NCBI RefSeq assembly: GCF_000153045.1
Contig: NZ_CH724159.1
Coordinates: forward strand, 1-64,000
Length of the DNA: 64,000 bases
Origin: Synechococcus sp. WH 5701
Lineage (GTDB): Bacteria > Cyanobacteriota > Cyanobacteriia > PCC-6307 > Cyanobiaceae
Direction of reading: 5' to 3'
A model generated the notes under the pieces. The model saw only the letters and a list, made by a program, of their open reading frames with translations. It did no database searches and was not told where the DNA came from. How positions within the stretch are numbered: position 1 is the first letter of the stretch; every line of letters starts with the position of its first letter. Below are positions 38,477 to 46,901 of the stretch, one piece after another. The position numbers and the translations under genes are program-made.

Positions 38477-39241
38477 GTCTGTCCGCCACGGTGCCCTGCC
38501 TCCGATCAGCAGCTGCTGGCGGCCGGCCCTGAGCAGGAGCAGGCGATCGAGAAGCAGAGCAGCTCCGGACCGATCGCCGGCTCAGTGGCAGCTGACGGTG
38601 ATGCGCCGCTGCAGAAAGCCAACGTGATCGCCTACGACACCGCCCCCCTGCAGCCCTTCGCCAAGGCCCGCCTGCTGCTGCATGAGACCTCCATCCACGG
38701 CGACACCACCTCAGCGGTGGTGGCCAGCCACGTGCTCGAGTGCTTCCTTGAGCGCGCCAACTACATCTCCGCTAAGGAGAGCGGCCCTGGCGTCGACACC
38801 GGCGACTTCACCTACATCGGCTATCACTGCCGCTCCGCTTGCCTGCCGCCCAACCCTGGTGCCTTCTGGCTGAGCAGCGATCTGGTCTGGCAGCAGCACG
38901 GGCGTCGGCTGGCTGCGGATGGCACCACGCTGGTGGCCCCCTGCGAGGGCTGGATCTGGCTGGGGAACCTGTCGCTGCTCAACCCCGCTGGTGATGCCGA
39001 TGTGGACCCCTATGCCCAGCACACCCAGTTCTCAGTGCCGGAGTTTGGCGCTAGCTACGGCTCCGGCGGCATCGGCGCCCTGGTGCAGCCGCTGATCGGG
39101 GAGCGGGTGTTCGGGACGCTCAAGCCGAACAGGCTCCGTCAGTCCTGGGGTGTGTACACATTTGTGGGGCTGAGGTCTTGGCCACCCGCGTCGGCATTCG
39201 TGAGCTCAGGGCCCAGCTGGCCTCCCATCTCGAGTCGGTGA
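38477..39241 (+). pseudogene. Unrecognised gene remnant, possibly phage-derived
   Basis: The frame is open from 38477 to the stop at 39241, with GTG at 38585 as one possible start. The part NVIAYDTAPLQPFAKARLLL to about SYGSGGIGALVQPLIGER looks like real coding sequence with balanced composition. I recognise no family. Upstream, another plus frame (LLPLLDSGSDGGWQPGDQEA, then IRKALSLSATV) seems to lead into it through a frameshift near 38490. The 3' end runs into the antitoxin of the next TA module from about 39178. I infer an older gene damaged at both ends. Function unknown. Confidence 0.45.
39151..39160 (+). promoter_or_regulatory. Perfect palindrome, candidate TA operator
   Basis: TGTGTACACA is a 10-base perfect palindrome 17 bases upstream of the TTG start of the antitoxin-toxin frame at 39178. 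The spacing suits autoregulation by the antitoxin. Related TGT/ACA arms precede two other TA modules in the island. Confidence 0.45.
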
Positions 39242-39819
39242 CGCCGATTGAGGTGACACGCCAGGGCCACACGATCGTCCTTTACGTGCCCTTGCCCCAG
39301 CAAGGTGACCTGGACGACCGGGAACGACTCCTTGAGGCCGGCCGTCTGATACAGGCCGAGCTGGAGCGCCTCGGCCTCACAGAAGAGGATCTCAGCCCTG
39401 ACGGTGGAGCGCAAGCGACTGGTCATCGACGCGAACATCCTGATTCGTGGCTGCCTTGGCTGCGGGTGAGGACCCTCATCGCCAAGTACGCCGATCGGGA
39501 GGACTTCTTCGTTGCGGAGGCCAATGTCGCCGAGGCGGCGGACTACATCGCCGATCTCGCCAGGGAGAAGAATCTCGATGAAGAGGTCTGCACCAACGCT
39601 CTGCTCAGCCTGATGCGCGTTGTTCAGATGGTGGAGGACACGGTGCTGGAGTCGGCTCGGGACAAGGCTCTGGCCAGGATCCGCGACGCCGATGACTGGC
39701 CGGCCCTGGCGCTGGGGCTGCAACTGGAGTGCGCCATCTGGACGGAGGACAAGGACTTCTTCGGGACCGGCATCGCAACCTGGACGAGCCGCACGGTGGT
39801 GCGCTACATGAACAGCTGA
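39178..39819 (+). pseudogene. Phd-like antitoxin and PIN toxin joined by a frameshift
   Basis: A single 213-codon frame starting TTG. Residues 1-75 are a Phd-type antitoxin ([32 protein letters not shown]). From about residue 95 the frame is the body of a PIN toxin (RTLIAKYADREDFFVAEANV, ARIRDADDWPALALGLQLEC, AIWTEDKDFFGTG). The toxin's own start is GTG 39404 in the +1 frame (MERKRLVIDANILIRGCLG), which overlaps the antitoxin end and then hits TGA near 39470. A small indel near 39460 therefore cut the toxin's first catalytic Asp from its body and fused the body to the antitoxin. The toxin should be inactive. Confidence 0.75.
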
Positions 39820-39825
39820 TCACGC

Positions 39826-40121
39826 TCCTCGGCAACAGGAGATGGCAGCGCCGCGATGAGCTGCCGATCCACCAGGGCCAGCCCCTGCTGGGCGACGACG
39901 GCCGGCCGCTGAGCACCGCCGAGTTCCTCGATCAGTTGCGCATCCATCCCGTCTACGGCTTCCTGTTTCAGCAGCGCGGGGCCATGGGTGCAGCCAACGC
40001 CCTGGCGGCAACGTCGGCAACGGCCGGCGGCTTTGGGGAGGTGCTGAACCCCCACGCGATGAGCGCCAGTGAGCTCTACCGGGCTGGCTTCGTGACCAGC
40101 GGCAGGAGTCCACGCAGCTGA
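39826..40121 (+). pseudogene. Unrecognised gene fragment after TA module
   Basis: The plus frame reads RRWQRRDELPIHQGQPLLGD, FLDQLRIHPVYGFLFQQRG and then NPHAMSASELYRAGF before the stop at 40121. The composition looks like true protein, but no in-frame ATG, GTG or TTG follows the preceding toxin stop; the nearest (GTG 39729) lies inside the toxin. I infer the 3' end of a gene whose front was lost. The family is unknown. Confidence 0.4.
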
Positions 40122-40136
40122 TCCCGCGATGGTGGC

Positions 40137-40742
40137 TCAAGCCGCTTCCAATCCCAGGTGATCCACGTAGGGCTGGAAGTCGCGATCGCTGAACAGCAGG
40201 GGCACAGTCGCTTGGATGCAGGCGGTGGCGATGATTCCGTCGATTGTTTTGCGCACCGTGATGCCCCGACTGTGCAGGCTGCGGTAGTTCCCTGCCGCCT
40301 TGTAGGCGTTCTGGGGCCCGAGCATCGTCAGCAGGGGCATGGCACGAAACAACTGGCGGGCTGTGGCGACATCTCGGTCGTGGCGGAAGCCCTGCAGCAC
40401 CTTCACCAGGATCAGATCACCGATCGCCACCGGCGTGCTGCCCAGCAGGCCATCCAGGCGCTCCACCTCGGGAGTGCTGACGCCATTGAAGAAGTCGATC
40501 CAGACCGATGAATCGACAACGGTCACGCTGCCTCGGCCTCTGCAGGGGACTGGTCCTGGCGGAGGCTCTCCAGGTCGCCCTCCCCGGGAGAGCCGGCCTC
40601 GGAAGGCCTGGATGCGCTTCTGCTGTTCCAGCCTCACAAGGGTGCGCAGGCCGATCTCGAAGGCTTCCCTCTTGGTGCGGGCTCCGCTGGCCTGCATCGC
40701 ATCGCGCATCAGCTGGTCGTCGATGACGATGTTCGTGCGCAT
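40137..40742 (-). pseudogene. VapB-VapC pair fused into one frame by an extra base
   Basis: From ATG 40742 the frame encodes a VapB antitoxin (MRTNIVIDDQLMRDAMQASG, RTKREAFEIGLRTLVRLEQQ). It then runs through a nonsense linker (GGRPGEPPPGPVPCRG) into a complete VapC PIN toxin (TVVDSSVWIDFFNG, ILVKVLQGFRHD, KTIDGIIATACI, FSDRDFQPYVDHL). Removing one C from the CCCC run at 40582-40585 restores the antitoxin end REGDLESLRQDQSPAEAEAA and a TGA overlapping the toxin's GTG start at 40526. The present frame is 201 codons. The toxin is intact and could still start at GTG 40526, while the antitoxin's toxin-binding tail is changed. Confidence 0.78.
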
Positions 40743-40744
40743 GG

Positions 40745-40786
40745 CCGGCCTCCTTGATGTGTAGAGCGTAGGCATGCCATACACAT
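40745..40786 (-). promoter_or_regulatory. VapB leader: strong RBS and palindromic operator
   Basis: On the minus strand a consensus AAGGAGG lies about 7 bases before the VapB ATG. Just upstream, ATGTGTA and TACACAT arms (40757-40763 and 40780-40786) form an inverted repeat with 16 bases between, and GCATGC is centred in it. This resembles the operator of self-repressing TA operons. Confidence 0.55.
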
Positions 40787-41316
40787 TTTGATTGCTCGCG
40801 CTTGGCGGCCAGCTTGCGCGCCAGCGCATGGGCCCGCTCCGCTGGCATGAAACGGGGCTTTTTGACGGCGACCTTGAGGCCAGCGGAGCAGAGGAGGCCA
40901 TGGGACGGAGGCGAGGAACACCCGCCCGATCGCCCCGGCCGGTGCGGTCTGCCAAGGGCCGCGCAGCGGCTCGTGAAACCCTTGCCAGACCGCGCCGAGC
41001 ACGGCTCCCCGGCGGTGCTGTTGACCTCGTAGTGGCCGGTGGCCTCGCGCCGCATGGAGCCCCTCCGGGCCGACCTTGAATATGCCGTCAGTTTATTCAA
41101 GGAAGCAGCACTTTCTCTGAATAAATCGACGGGCCGTCAGCGGGTGTCTCGCGCGTCGCGCCGCGGTCTCGGTGGATGCTCGCGTGGCTGGCCTTCTCAG
41201 GGCCGATCCTGTGGCCCAGACGGCTTTCAGGGGCAAAACATCTCACCAAACATCTCACATGGCGCCTTTTGCTTGTTGAGAAGTCAGACAACGCAATGAG
41301 ACTGGGCGATTTGCGT
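40787..41316. other. Gene-poor end of the island
   Basis: About 530 bases with no gene that I can support. Short frames on both strands are Arg/Gly/Pro-rich and show no family features. I looked specifically for a tyrosine recombinase (R-H-R-Y boxes) next to the att copy and found none. The last 90 bases before the repeat are AT-richer and contain CAAAACATCTCACC followed by AAACATCTCACA, a short direct repeat (AACATCTCAC), possibly a leftover recombinase-binding site. Confidence 0.4.
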
Positions 41317-41364
<48 letters not shown>

Positions 41365-41454
41365 TCTCACCCCGGATTCTCATGCTTAGGCTCAGCAGGA
41401 TCGTGCCGGGCTGCTCCTCGGCGAGCCCTGGTCAGAAGGGCTGCGAAGCAGTCG

Positions 41455-42035
41455 TCATTGCTGAATCCAGGTTTCAGCCAGGGCATGGTCAGCAGCCTCG
41501 AACAACCGGGTCTCGGCATTGAAGAATCTGGACACCAGCTTCTCCGCCAGGGCCAGGTGGTGCCCCAGGGGGCCGATGCCGGCCCAGCCATCGAACTGAC
41601 GCAGATCCAGTAGCAGCCATACACCATCGAGCCCCTGAATCTCCGCGTCGATGTCGGCTTCGATCCGTTCATAGGCACTGGACTCGAGCGTGCCGATCAG
41701 CTGGACCTGGACCGCCTCGCCCTGCCGCTCCAGATGTATCGTGCCCAGCGACTCCACCAACCAGCGGCTGGCCCCTCCAGTTCCGCGTTGGCGAAGACCC
41801 GCTCCGGGCAGGGCCTCACAAGGCTGAAGGCAGCCACGGCCCTGCGGGACCAGGCCGCACCCAGGTCGTAGCCCTCGAAGACTTGCCCCAGCTGGGCGAG
41901 CAGCCTGAGGTGGTCGTGCTCCAGGGCACGATCCAGCGCCGGAGTGAGCACATGGTCATCATCGTCAGCGGTGATCTGCCCATGGAATGAAAAAGCGAGA
42001 GCGTCTTCCTGCAGAGCGCTGATGCATTCGATCAT
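41455..42035 (-). pseudogene. Decayed double SpoIIAA-like (STAS) domain gene
   Basis: Two minus-strand frames each give a SpoIIAA-like domain. The first (42035 downwards) is MIECISALQEDALAFSFHGQ, then LLAQLGQVFEGYDLGAAWS. The second (41760 to 41455) is LERQGEAVQVQLIGTLESSA, then VWLLLDLRQFDGWAGIGPLG. They join through a one- or two-base frameshift near 41770, where ANAELEG would continue as SRWLVESLGTIHLE. Both domains also look internally shortened: the first jumps from GAAWS to CPERVFANAEL, the second from HLALA to EKLVSRFFNAETR. It is therefore probably non-functional. Confidence 0.65.
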
Positions 42036-42203
42036 GGGAATCTCCTCAGGAAAGGCCCATCAGAACCGTAGCCATCTGACCGAAACGCACCCATCCCCTG
42101 AGCGGCTCCCTGGCCCTTCGCCTTGCCAATATAGATGTCATGGCACAGCAGAATCCTGGGTCATTGTCTTGGATCATTTTCCCCATAAGCGTTCTCCTCT
42201 TTC

Positions 42204-43733
42204 ATGGCTGATTACACCTATGGGAAAGGCTCGACCATTACGGTCCGGAATGACGGGGACCAGTCGATCTACGTCTATAACTATGCCCTGGAGGCCCGCA
42301 CAGGACAGCAGATCATACCCATCGATGAGCAGGCCTATATCAGGTTGGCGGCACAGTCATTTGTCGACATCAAGCTTCCTGATGTTGTTGCCACTCCAGA
42401 CAGTGGCAGGCTCTACCAGTCCAATTCTCTCTACTTCTCTCGGTCGCGATTGACAGAGTCGCTTGAGATCAACAGGCTCCCCGACATCGGCAACGGGGAC
42501 GTCGATGGGGACGTACCATTTTCGGCATTTGAATATAATTATCTTGGACCTGCGCCCTTTGTGGCTGGAGGACTCTCTGCCGATGTCACTCTCATTGATG
42601 CGTTCTCCTATCCCATTCAATGGCAGGCCAATGGGATCTCCTGGGGGCTGGGCGGGAGAGCACGCTTCGACGGCGACGGTCCGAACGGGCCCTCGCTCGG
42701 AGCCCTTGACCTTGTCAGAGCGTGGATGGCAGCTGTTCCTTTCACGAACCCGGAGAACTTCAACAGTTCGCCGCCAACGCCAGCGACCATCACGGCCAAT
42801 CTGATCTGGCAAGGCAAGTCGAACGACATACTTGACAACAACAGGATCGTTGGTCCCAGCAAGCTATGGACCTATGGCTCGACGCTTCCTGGCTTTCTTC
42901 CTGAGAGCTTTTCCACGTTTTGTTCCACCTTTCCAGCGGAAGGCCAGCAGTTGGCCATGGCAGGTGCCTTTGGTACGCCGAATGCAAGTTCTCCAAGCAA
43001 CAACAACGGCTGGCAAATCGTTAAGCCTCGAGAAGATGGTGGCCCAGGAGTCAGCAATGGATTTACCTATGCCCTGCAGCAGGCGGCCAGGGCCCTGGAT
43101 GGCATCAAGGGCGGAGTGCTTGGAAATATTGTTCTGCCAGATGCTTTTCAGGGATTCTATACCTACCCGCAGGAAAACGTCCTCGGTGGAATCACGTTTC
43201 TTGCGGACCAGTTCCCGGTGACGATCAACGTGGGCTCGCTCTCCAGTGCGACAACGATTGGGGGCCCAAGTAACGATGCGATCTATGGAACGAATCAGTC
43301 AGAGGTGATCACGGGTGGTTATGGGGGAGATGTTCTCAGCGGGGGTCCCGGCCGGGATGCATTTCTTTTCCTGAGGAGTGACAGCAGCCTGCCTGGGGAC
43401 GGCCTCGATGACATCTTTTCGAGTCTGCGTGGTGGCAGCGGAATGCCTTGGAGTGGACAGCGTGATGTCATCACTGACTTTGATCCATCCGAAGACAAGC
43501 TTGACTTCAGCCTTTTCGACCATACGGCGGGCAGTCCGGATGAGCTGCCGTTGAGGTTCATCGGGGCGGCAGCGTTCACAGGCCAAGCGGGAGAACTGCG
43601 GTTCGTGCCGATGCAACTGGGGTCCGTTGCCAACGGGCTCGTGCAGGGCGACTTTGACGGAGATGGAAGCCCCGATCTAGAGGTGATTCTGCTCGGCGTC
43701 AATACTCTCTCCGAAGACGCATTCAATCTCTAG
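42204..43733 (+). CDS. GH64/thaumatin-like protein with C-terminal RTX region
   Basis: A 509-aa protein. The N-terminal two-thirds resembles the beta-1,3-glucanase (GH64)/thaumatin-like fold: TITVRNDGDQSIYVYNYAL, SGRLYQSNSLYFSRSRLTES, FSAFEYNYLGP, LSADVTLIDAFSYPIQW. Residues about 350-395 hold glycine/aspartate RTX-type repeats (GGPSNDAIYG, GGYGGDVLSGGPGRDAF), followed by VITDFDPSEDKLDFSLF typical of serralysin-type C-termini. An EF-hand-like GDFDGDGSPDLEV is near 480. No N-terminal signal peptide is visible, so type I secretion through the RTX tail is expected. No transporter gene is adjacent. GC is lower than the core genes, suggesting acquisition. Confidence 0.78.
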   Translation: MADYTYGKGSTITVRNDGDQSIYVYNYALEARTGQQIIPIDEQAYIRLAAQSFVDIKLPDVVATPDSGRLYQSNSLYFSRSRLTESLEINRLPDIGNGDVDGDVPFSAFEYNYLGPAPFVAGGLSADVTLIDAFSYPIQWQANGISWGLGGRARFDGDGPNGPSLGALDLVRAWMAAVPFTNPENFNSSPPTPATITANLIWQGKSNDILDNNRIVGPSKLWTYGSTLPGFLPESFSTFCSTFPAEGQQLAMAGAFGTPNASSPSNNNGWQIVKPREDGGPGVSNGFTYALQQAARALDGIKGGVLGNIVLPDAFQGFYTYPQENVLGGITFLADQFPVTINVGSLSSATTIGGPSNDAIYGTNQSEVITGGYGGDVLSGGPGRDAFLFLRSDSSLPGDGLDDIFSSLRGGSGMPWSGQRDVITDFDPSEDKLDFSLFDHTAGSPDELPLRFIGAAAFTGQAGELRFVPMQLGSVANGLVQGDFDGDGSPDLEVILLGVNTLSEDAFNL

Positions 43734-43965
43734 GAGTGCGCTTGCCGATTCCCCGCTCGGCAGGCCAGGCAATGGGACGCTCCAGGAACCGGCGATCGAC
43801 CAAGGTCTGGCTGTCCTCCACCGTCGTCAGGCCGATGTTGATGTCGGTGTCTTTGATCTCGAGCCTCACACTTCGCCCTCCGGCCAGCCGCACTGTGATC
43901 GCCTCGGTGCCCACTCGCACCCGCAGGGCCGGGACGAGAGGCCAGCGGTGGGATCGGATCCTCAC
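43723..43965 (-). CDS. Small uncharacterised open frame
   Basis: An 80-codon frame beginning MRIRSHRWPLVPALRVRVGT and continuing AITVRLAGGRSVRLEIKDTD. The alternating hydrophobic pattern looks like a small beta-rich domain, reminiscent of the C-terminal sheet of GH65-type sugar phosphorylases, but this is only an impression. It converges with the RTX gene (11-base overlap) and lies 35 bases before the end of the debranching-enzyme gene on the same strand. It may be a remnant of a larger sugar-metabolism gene or not coding. Confidence 0.35.
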   Translation of the reverse strand: MRIRSHRWPLVPALRVRVGTEAITVRLAGGRSVRLEIKDTDINIGLTTVEDSQTLVDRRFLERPIAWPAERGIGKRTPRD

Positions 43966-44000
43966 GGCGGCGGTTCCCGAGCCTGTGGCGGCACCCCGCC

Positions 44001-46079
44001 TCAGGCCTCGACGGCCTTCTCGCCCAGGTGGGACGCCAGCAGCAGCATCAGGCTGCGGCTCTCCAGGGCGGCTTCCTCGGCAATCCAGGGCTGAGGGGAG
44101 GCCATCACGTCGTCACCGTCGGGGGCTCCGGTGTCGATCACCCTCAGCCAGCCGGCGCTGGCCTCTGGCAGCTTGAAGACCATGGGCTGGTAGTAGGCAT
44201 TCATGCCGCACCAGAGCAGGGGGCCGTGGCGCATGTCGTGCAGGCTCCAGGCCAGACTGTGGGACCAGCTGCCCCAGTCGGGTTGGAGCAGTTCCACCCC
44301 GTGCCACTCGCGCCAGATCAGGTCCCGCTCGCCGGGCTTGGAGGGGGGGCTGTCGGCATGGGGGATCTCGGGATTGAGCAGCCTTTCGAGCCGGCGGCGC
44401 AGGCGCACCAGGCGGCTCAAGAACCGATGAAGGCGCTGGTCGTCCTCGTCGGGGCGCCAGTGCATCCAGCCCAGGGGATTGTTCTGGCACCAGGTGTTGT
44501 TGTTGCCCCCCTGGCTGCGGCGCACTTCATCGCCCATCAGCAGCATCGGCACCCCGGGTGCCAGCAGCATGGTGCCCAGCATGTTGCGGATCTGGCGGTT
44601 GCGCAGCTCGTTGATCTGCAGGTCGCTGCAGGGCCCCTCCACCCCGTGATTCCAGCTGTTGTTGTGGTTGTCGCCGTCGCGGTTGTCCTCGCCGTTGGCC
44701 AGGTTGTGCTTGCGGTCGTAGCTGACCAGGTCGGCGAGCGTGAAGCCGTCGTGGGCGGTGATGAAGGTGATGCTGCGGCCTGCCGTGGCCGGTTTGCCGC
44801 CGTAGAGATCAGGGCTGCCTGAGAGCCTCTGGGCCATCAACCAGCTGCCGTTGTCGTCCCCTTTCCAGAAGCGGCGCACGTCGTCGCGGAAGCGGCCATT
44901 CCAGGTGCCCATGCGCCGCGCCGGGAAATCATTGAGCCGGTAGAGACCGCCGCAATCCCAGGGTTCGCTCACCAGCTTGAGGTCGCTCAGTTCGGGGTCG
45001 GCCTCGATCTCCTCGAACAGGGGCGGTTTGTCGAGCGGGGCCAGCTCCTCGCCGCGGCTGAGGGCGATGCCGAGATCGAAGCGGAAGCCGTCGATGCCCA
45101 ACTCCAGGGCCCAGCAGCGCATCGATTCCAGCAGCAGCCGCCGCGCCAGGGGGCGGTTGGCGGCGATGGTGTTGCCGCAGCCGGTGACATCCAGGTAGTC
45201 GCCCCGGCTGTTCTGGTGGTAGTAGAGGCGGTCCGCCAGTCCGCGCCAGCTCAGGGTCGGCCCGGCCTGGTTGCCTTCGCTGGTGTGGTTGTAAACCACG
45301 TCGAGCAGCACCTCTATCCCGGCCTGGTGGCAGGCGGTGACCAGCTGACGCACCTGCTGGCGCCCCGCCAGCGGGTCGTCGCCCACCAGATAGCCCTGGT
45401 GGGGCGCCATCCAGCTCAGGGGGCTGTAGCCCCAGTAGTTCTGGCGCCCGTGGGGGGCGTCCTGGGGATCGAAGGCCATCACCGGCAGCAATTCCAGGGC
45501 GGTGACGCCCAGGCTCCGCAGGTAGGGCAGGCAGTCGATCACGCCCAGCAGGCTGCCCTGGCGCTCGGGGGCCACGGGGCTGCCCTGGCCCCGGCTGAGC
45601 CCGCCTACGTGCAGCTCGTAGATCACCGTGGTCTGCCAGCTGTGGCGGGGCCTCGGCGCGGCCACGAAATCGAAGTGATCCCGCTCCGTGACCACCCCCT
45701 TCAGGCAGGCGGCGGTGTTGGGGATGGCGCCGATGGCGTCACCGCGGCGGTAGACATCCCAGCCGCTGATCGCCCTGGCGCAGGGATCAAGCAGCACCTT
45801 CGACGGGTTGAAGCCGTGGCCCCCGGGGTGGAGAGGCCCATAGACGCGGTAGCCGTAGCAGGTGCCGGCGCCGATCCCCTCAACTTCCACATGCCAGTGG
45901 TCGCCGGAGCGATGGCGCAGATCCAGGGGAATGATCCGGAAGGGCTCAGGCGAGCTTCCACGGGCAAACAGCAGCAGCTCCACTCGCGAGGCCGATGGGG
46001 CCACCAGGGAGAAATTCACCCCCCGGGCGGTGAGCGCTGCCCCGAGGGGCCAGGGATGTCCGAGCTGGATCGAAGACAA
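44001..46079 (-). CDS. glgX: Glycogen debranching enzyme (isoamylase type)
   Basis: A GH13 enzyme (692 aa) hydrolysing alpha-1,6 branches of glycogen. An N-terminal CBM48-like domain (LGHPWPLGAALTARGVNFSL) is followed by the catalytic barrel. Region I is LLDVVYNHTSEG, the nucleophile is in DGFRFDLGIALSR, the acid Glu in LVSEPWDCGG, and the third carboxylate in FITAHDGFTLADL. The length fits GlgX/TreX. A single gene on this strand, divergent from the MBL-like gene with about 65 bases between starts. Confidence 0.93.
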   Translation of the reverse strand: MSSIQLGHPWPLGAALTARGVNFSLVAPSASRVELLLFARGSSPEPFRIIPLDLRHRSGDHWHVEVEGIGAGTCYGYRVYGPLHPGGHGFNPSKVLLDPCARAISGWDVYRRGDAIGAIPNTAACLKGVVTERDHFDFVAAPRPRHSWQTTVIYELHVGGLSRGQGSPVAPERQGSLLGVIDCLPYLRSLGVTALELLPVMAFDPQDAPHGRQNYWGYSPLSWMAPHQGYLVGDDPLAGRQQVRQLVTACHQAGIEVLLDVVYNHTSEGNQAGPTLSWRGLADRLYYHQNSRGDYLDVTGCGNTIAANRPLARRLLLESMRCWALELGIDGFRFDLGIALSRGEELAPLDKPPLFEEIEADPELSDLKLVSEPWDCGGLYRLNDFPARRMGTWNGRFRDDVRRFWKGDDNGSWLMAQRLSGSPDLYGGKPATAGRSITFITAHDGFTLADLVSYDRKHNLANGEDNRDGDNHNNSWNHGVEGPCSDLQINELRNRQIRNMLGTMLLAPGVPMLLMGDEVRRSQGGNNNTWCQNNPLGWMHWRPDEDDQRLHRFLSRLVRLRRRLERLLNPEIPHADSPPSKPGERDLIWREWHGVELLQPDWGSWSHSLAWSLHDMRHGPLLWCGMNAYYQPMVFKLPEASAGWLRVIDTGAPDGDDVMASPQPWIAEEAALESRSLMLLLASHLGEKAVEA

Positions 46080-46144
46080 GGACTCGGGTCACCTCACGCT
46101 TCAAGCTAGTGCTGCGCAGGGGCGATGGTCCTCGGGAGGCGTTC

Positions 46145-46816
46145 ATGCCAGCGGAGGACAGTGGCGAGAGGACCCTGGAGGGGGGGCGTCCTCCCATGCC
46201 CGTGCTCCCCGGTCTATGGGTGTTCGCCCCCAACCGCGACAGCCTGGGTGGGACCTCCTGGCTGCTGGCGCCTCCGGGCCAGGCGCCGCTGCTGATCGAT
46301 GTGCCGGCCTACACCGCCGCCAACCTTGCCGCTCTGCGCCGTGCCAGTGGCGGCACGATCCTGCTCACCAGCCGCGAGGGCCATGGCCGTTGCCGCCGCT
46401 GGCAGGAGGCGCTGGGCTGGCCGGTGCGGCTCCAGGAGCAGGAGGCCTATCTCCTGCCCGGCGTGGCGGGCCTGCGTCCCTTCGGTGATGCACTCGATCT
46501 GGGCGGGGGTGTACGGGTGCTCTGGACGCCGGGGACCACCCCGGGGGCCTGCGTGGTCCACGCGGCCGGGGATCTCGACGTGCTCTTCTGCGGCCGCCTC
46601 CTGGTGCCGAGTGCTCCTGGTGCGGCCCGTCCGCTACGCACGGCCCGCACCTTTCACTGGGGCCGGAAGGGGCGCAGCCTCGAAGCACTGGTCCGCTGGC
46701 TGCCGCCCGGTTCCCCCCGTTGGATCGCCAGCGGAGCGGGTCTGGGGGCCCTGCACGGGGAGAAGCTGATCGACGGAGGCCGCGCTCTGCTGGATGGCCT
46801 GCTGGATCGTCCCTGA
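46145..46816 (+). CDS. Metallo-beta-lactamase-fold-like protein lacking the metal motif
   Basis: About 223 aa. The pattern GLWVFAPNRDSLGGTSWLL, APLLIDVPAYTAANLAAL, GGTILLTSREGHGRCRRW, GVRVLWTPGTTPGACVVHA and LDVLFCGRLLVPS follows the strand order of MBL-fold hydrolases. Where HxHxDH is expected the text is TSREGHGRCRRW, so most metal ligands are missing. A catalytic role is therefore doubtful. The start is uncertain: GTG 46109, ATG 46145 or ATG 46196. It resembles cyanobacterial proteins in this chromosomal position beside the HU gene, but I cannot name a function. Confidence 0.7.
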   Translation: MPAEDSGERTLEGGRPPMPVLPGLWVFAPNRDSLGGTSWLLAPPGQAPLLIDVPAYTAANLAALRRASGGTILLTSREGHGRCRRWQEALGWPVRLQEQEAYLLPGVAGLRPFGDALDLGGGVRVLWTPGTTPGACVVHAAGDLDVLFCGRLLVPSAPGAARPLRTARTFHWGRKGRSLEALVRWLPPGSPRWIASGAGLGALHGEKLIDGGRALLDGLLDRP

Positions 46817-46901
46817 GGCTCCGCTGGGCGGCCGATGGGGCCGGAATGGGTGCGTTCGGGGCTGATTCGGCCCCAAACCGTTGTTCAGACGGGGTTTTTG
46901 G

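Noticed and set aside
40787..41316. Search for an integrase next to the distal att repeat
   Set aside because: No R-H-R-Y recombinase boxes or serine-recombinase motif could be read in any frame.
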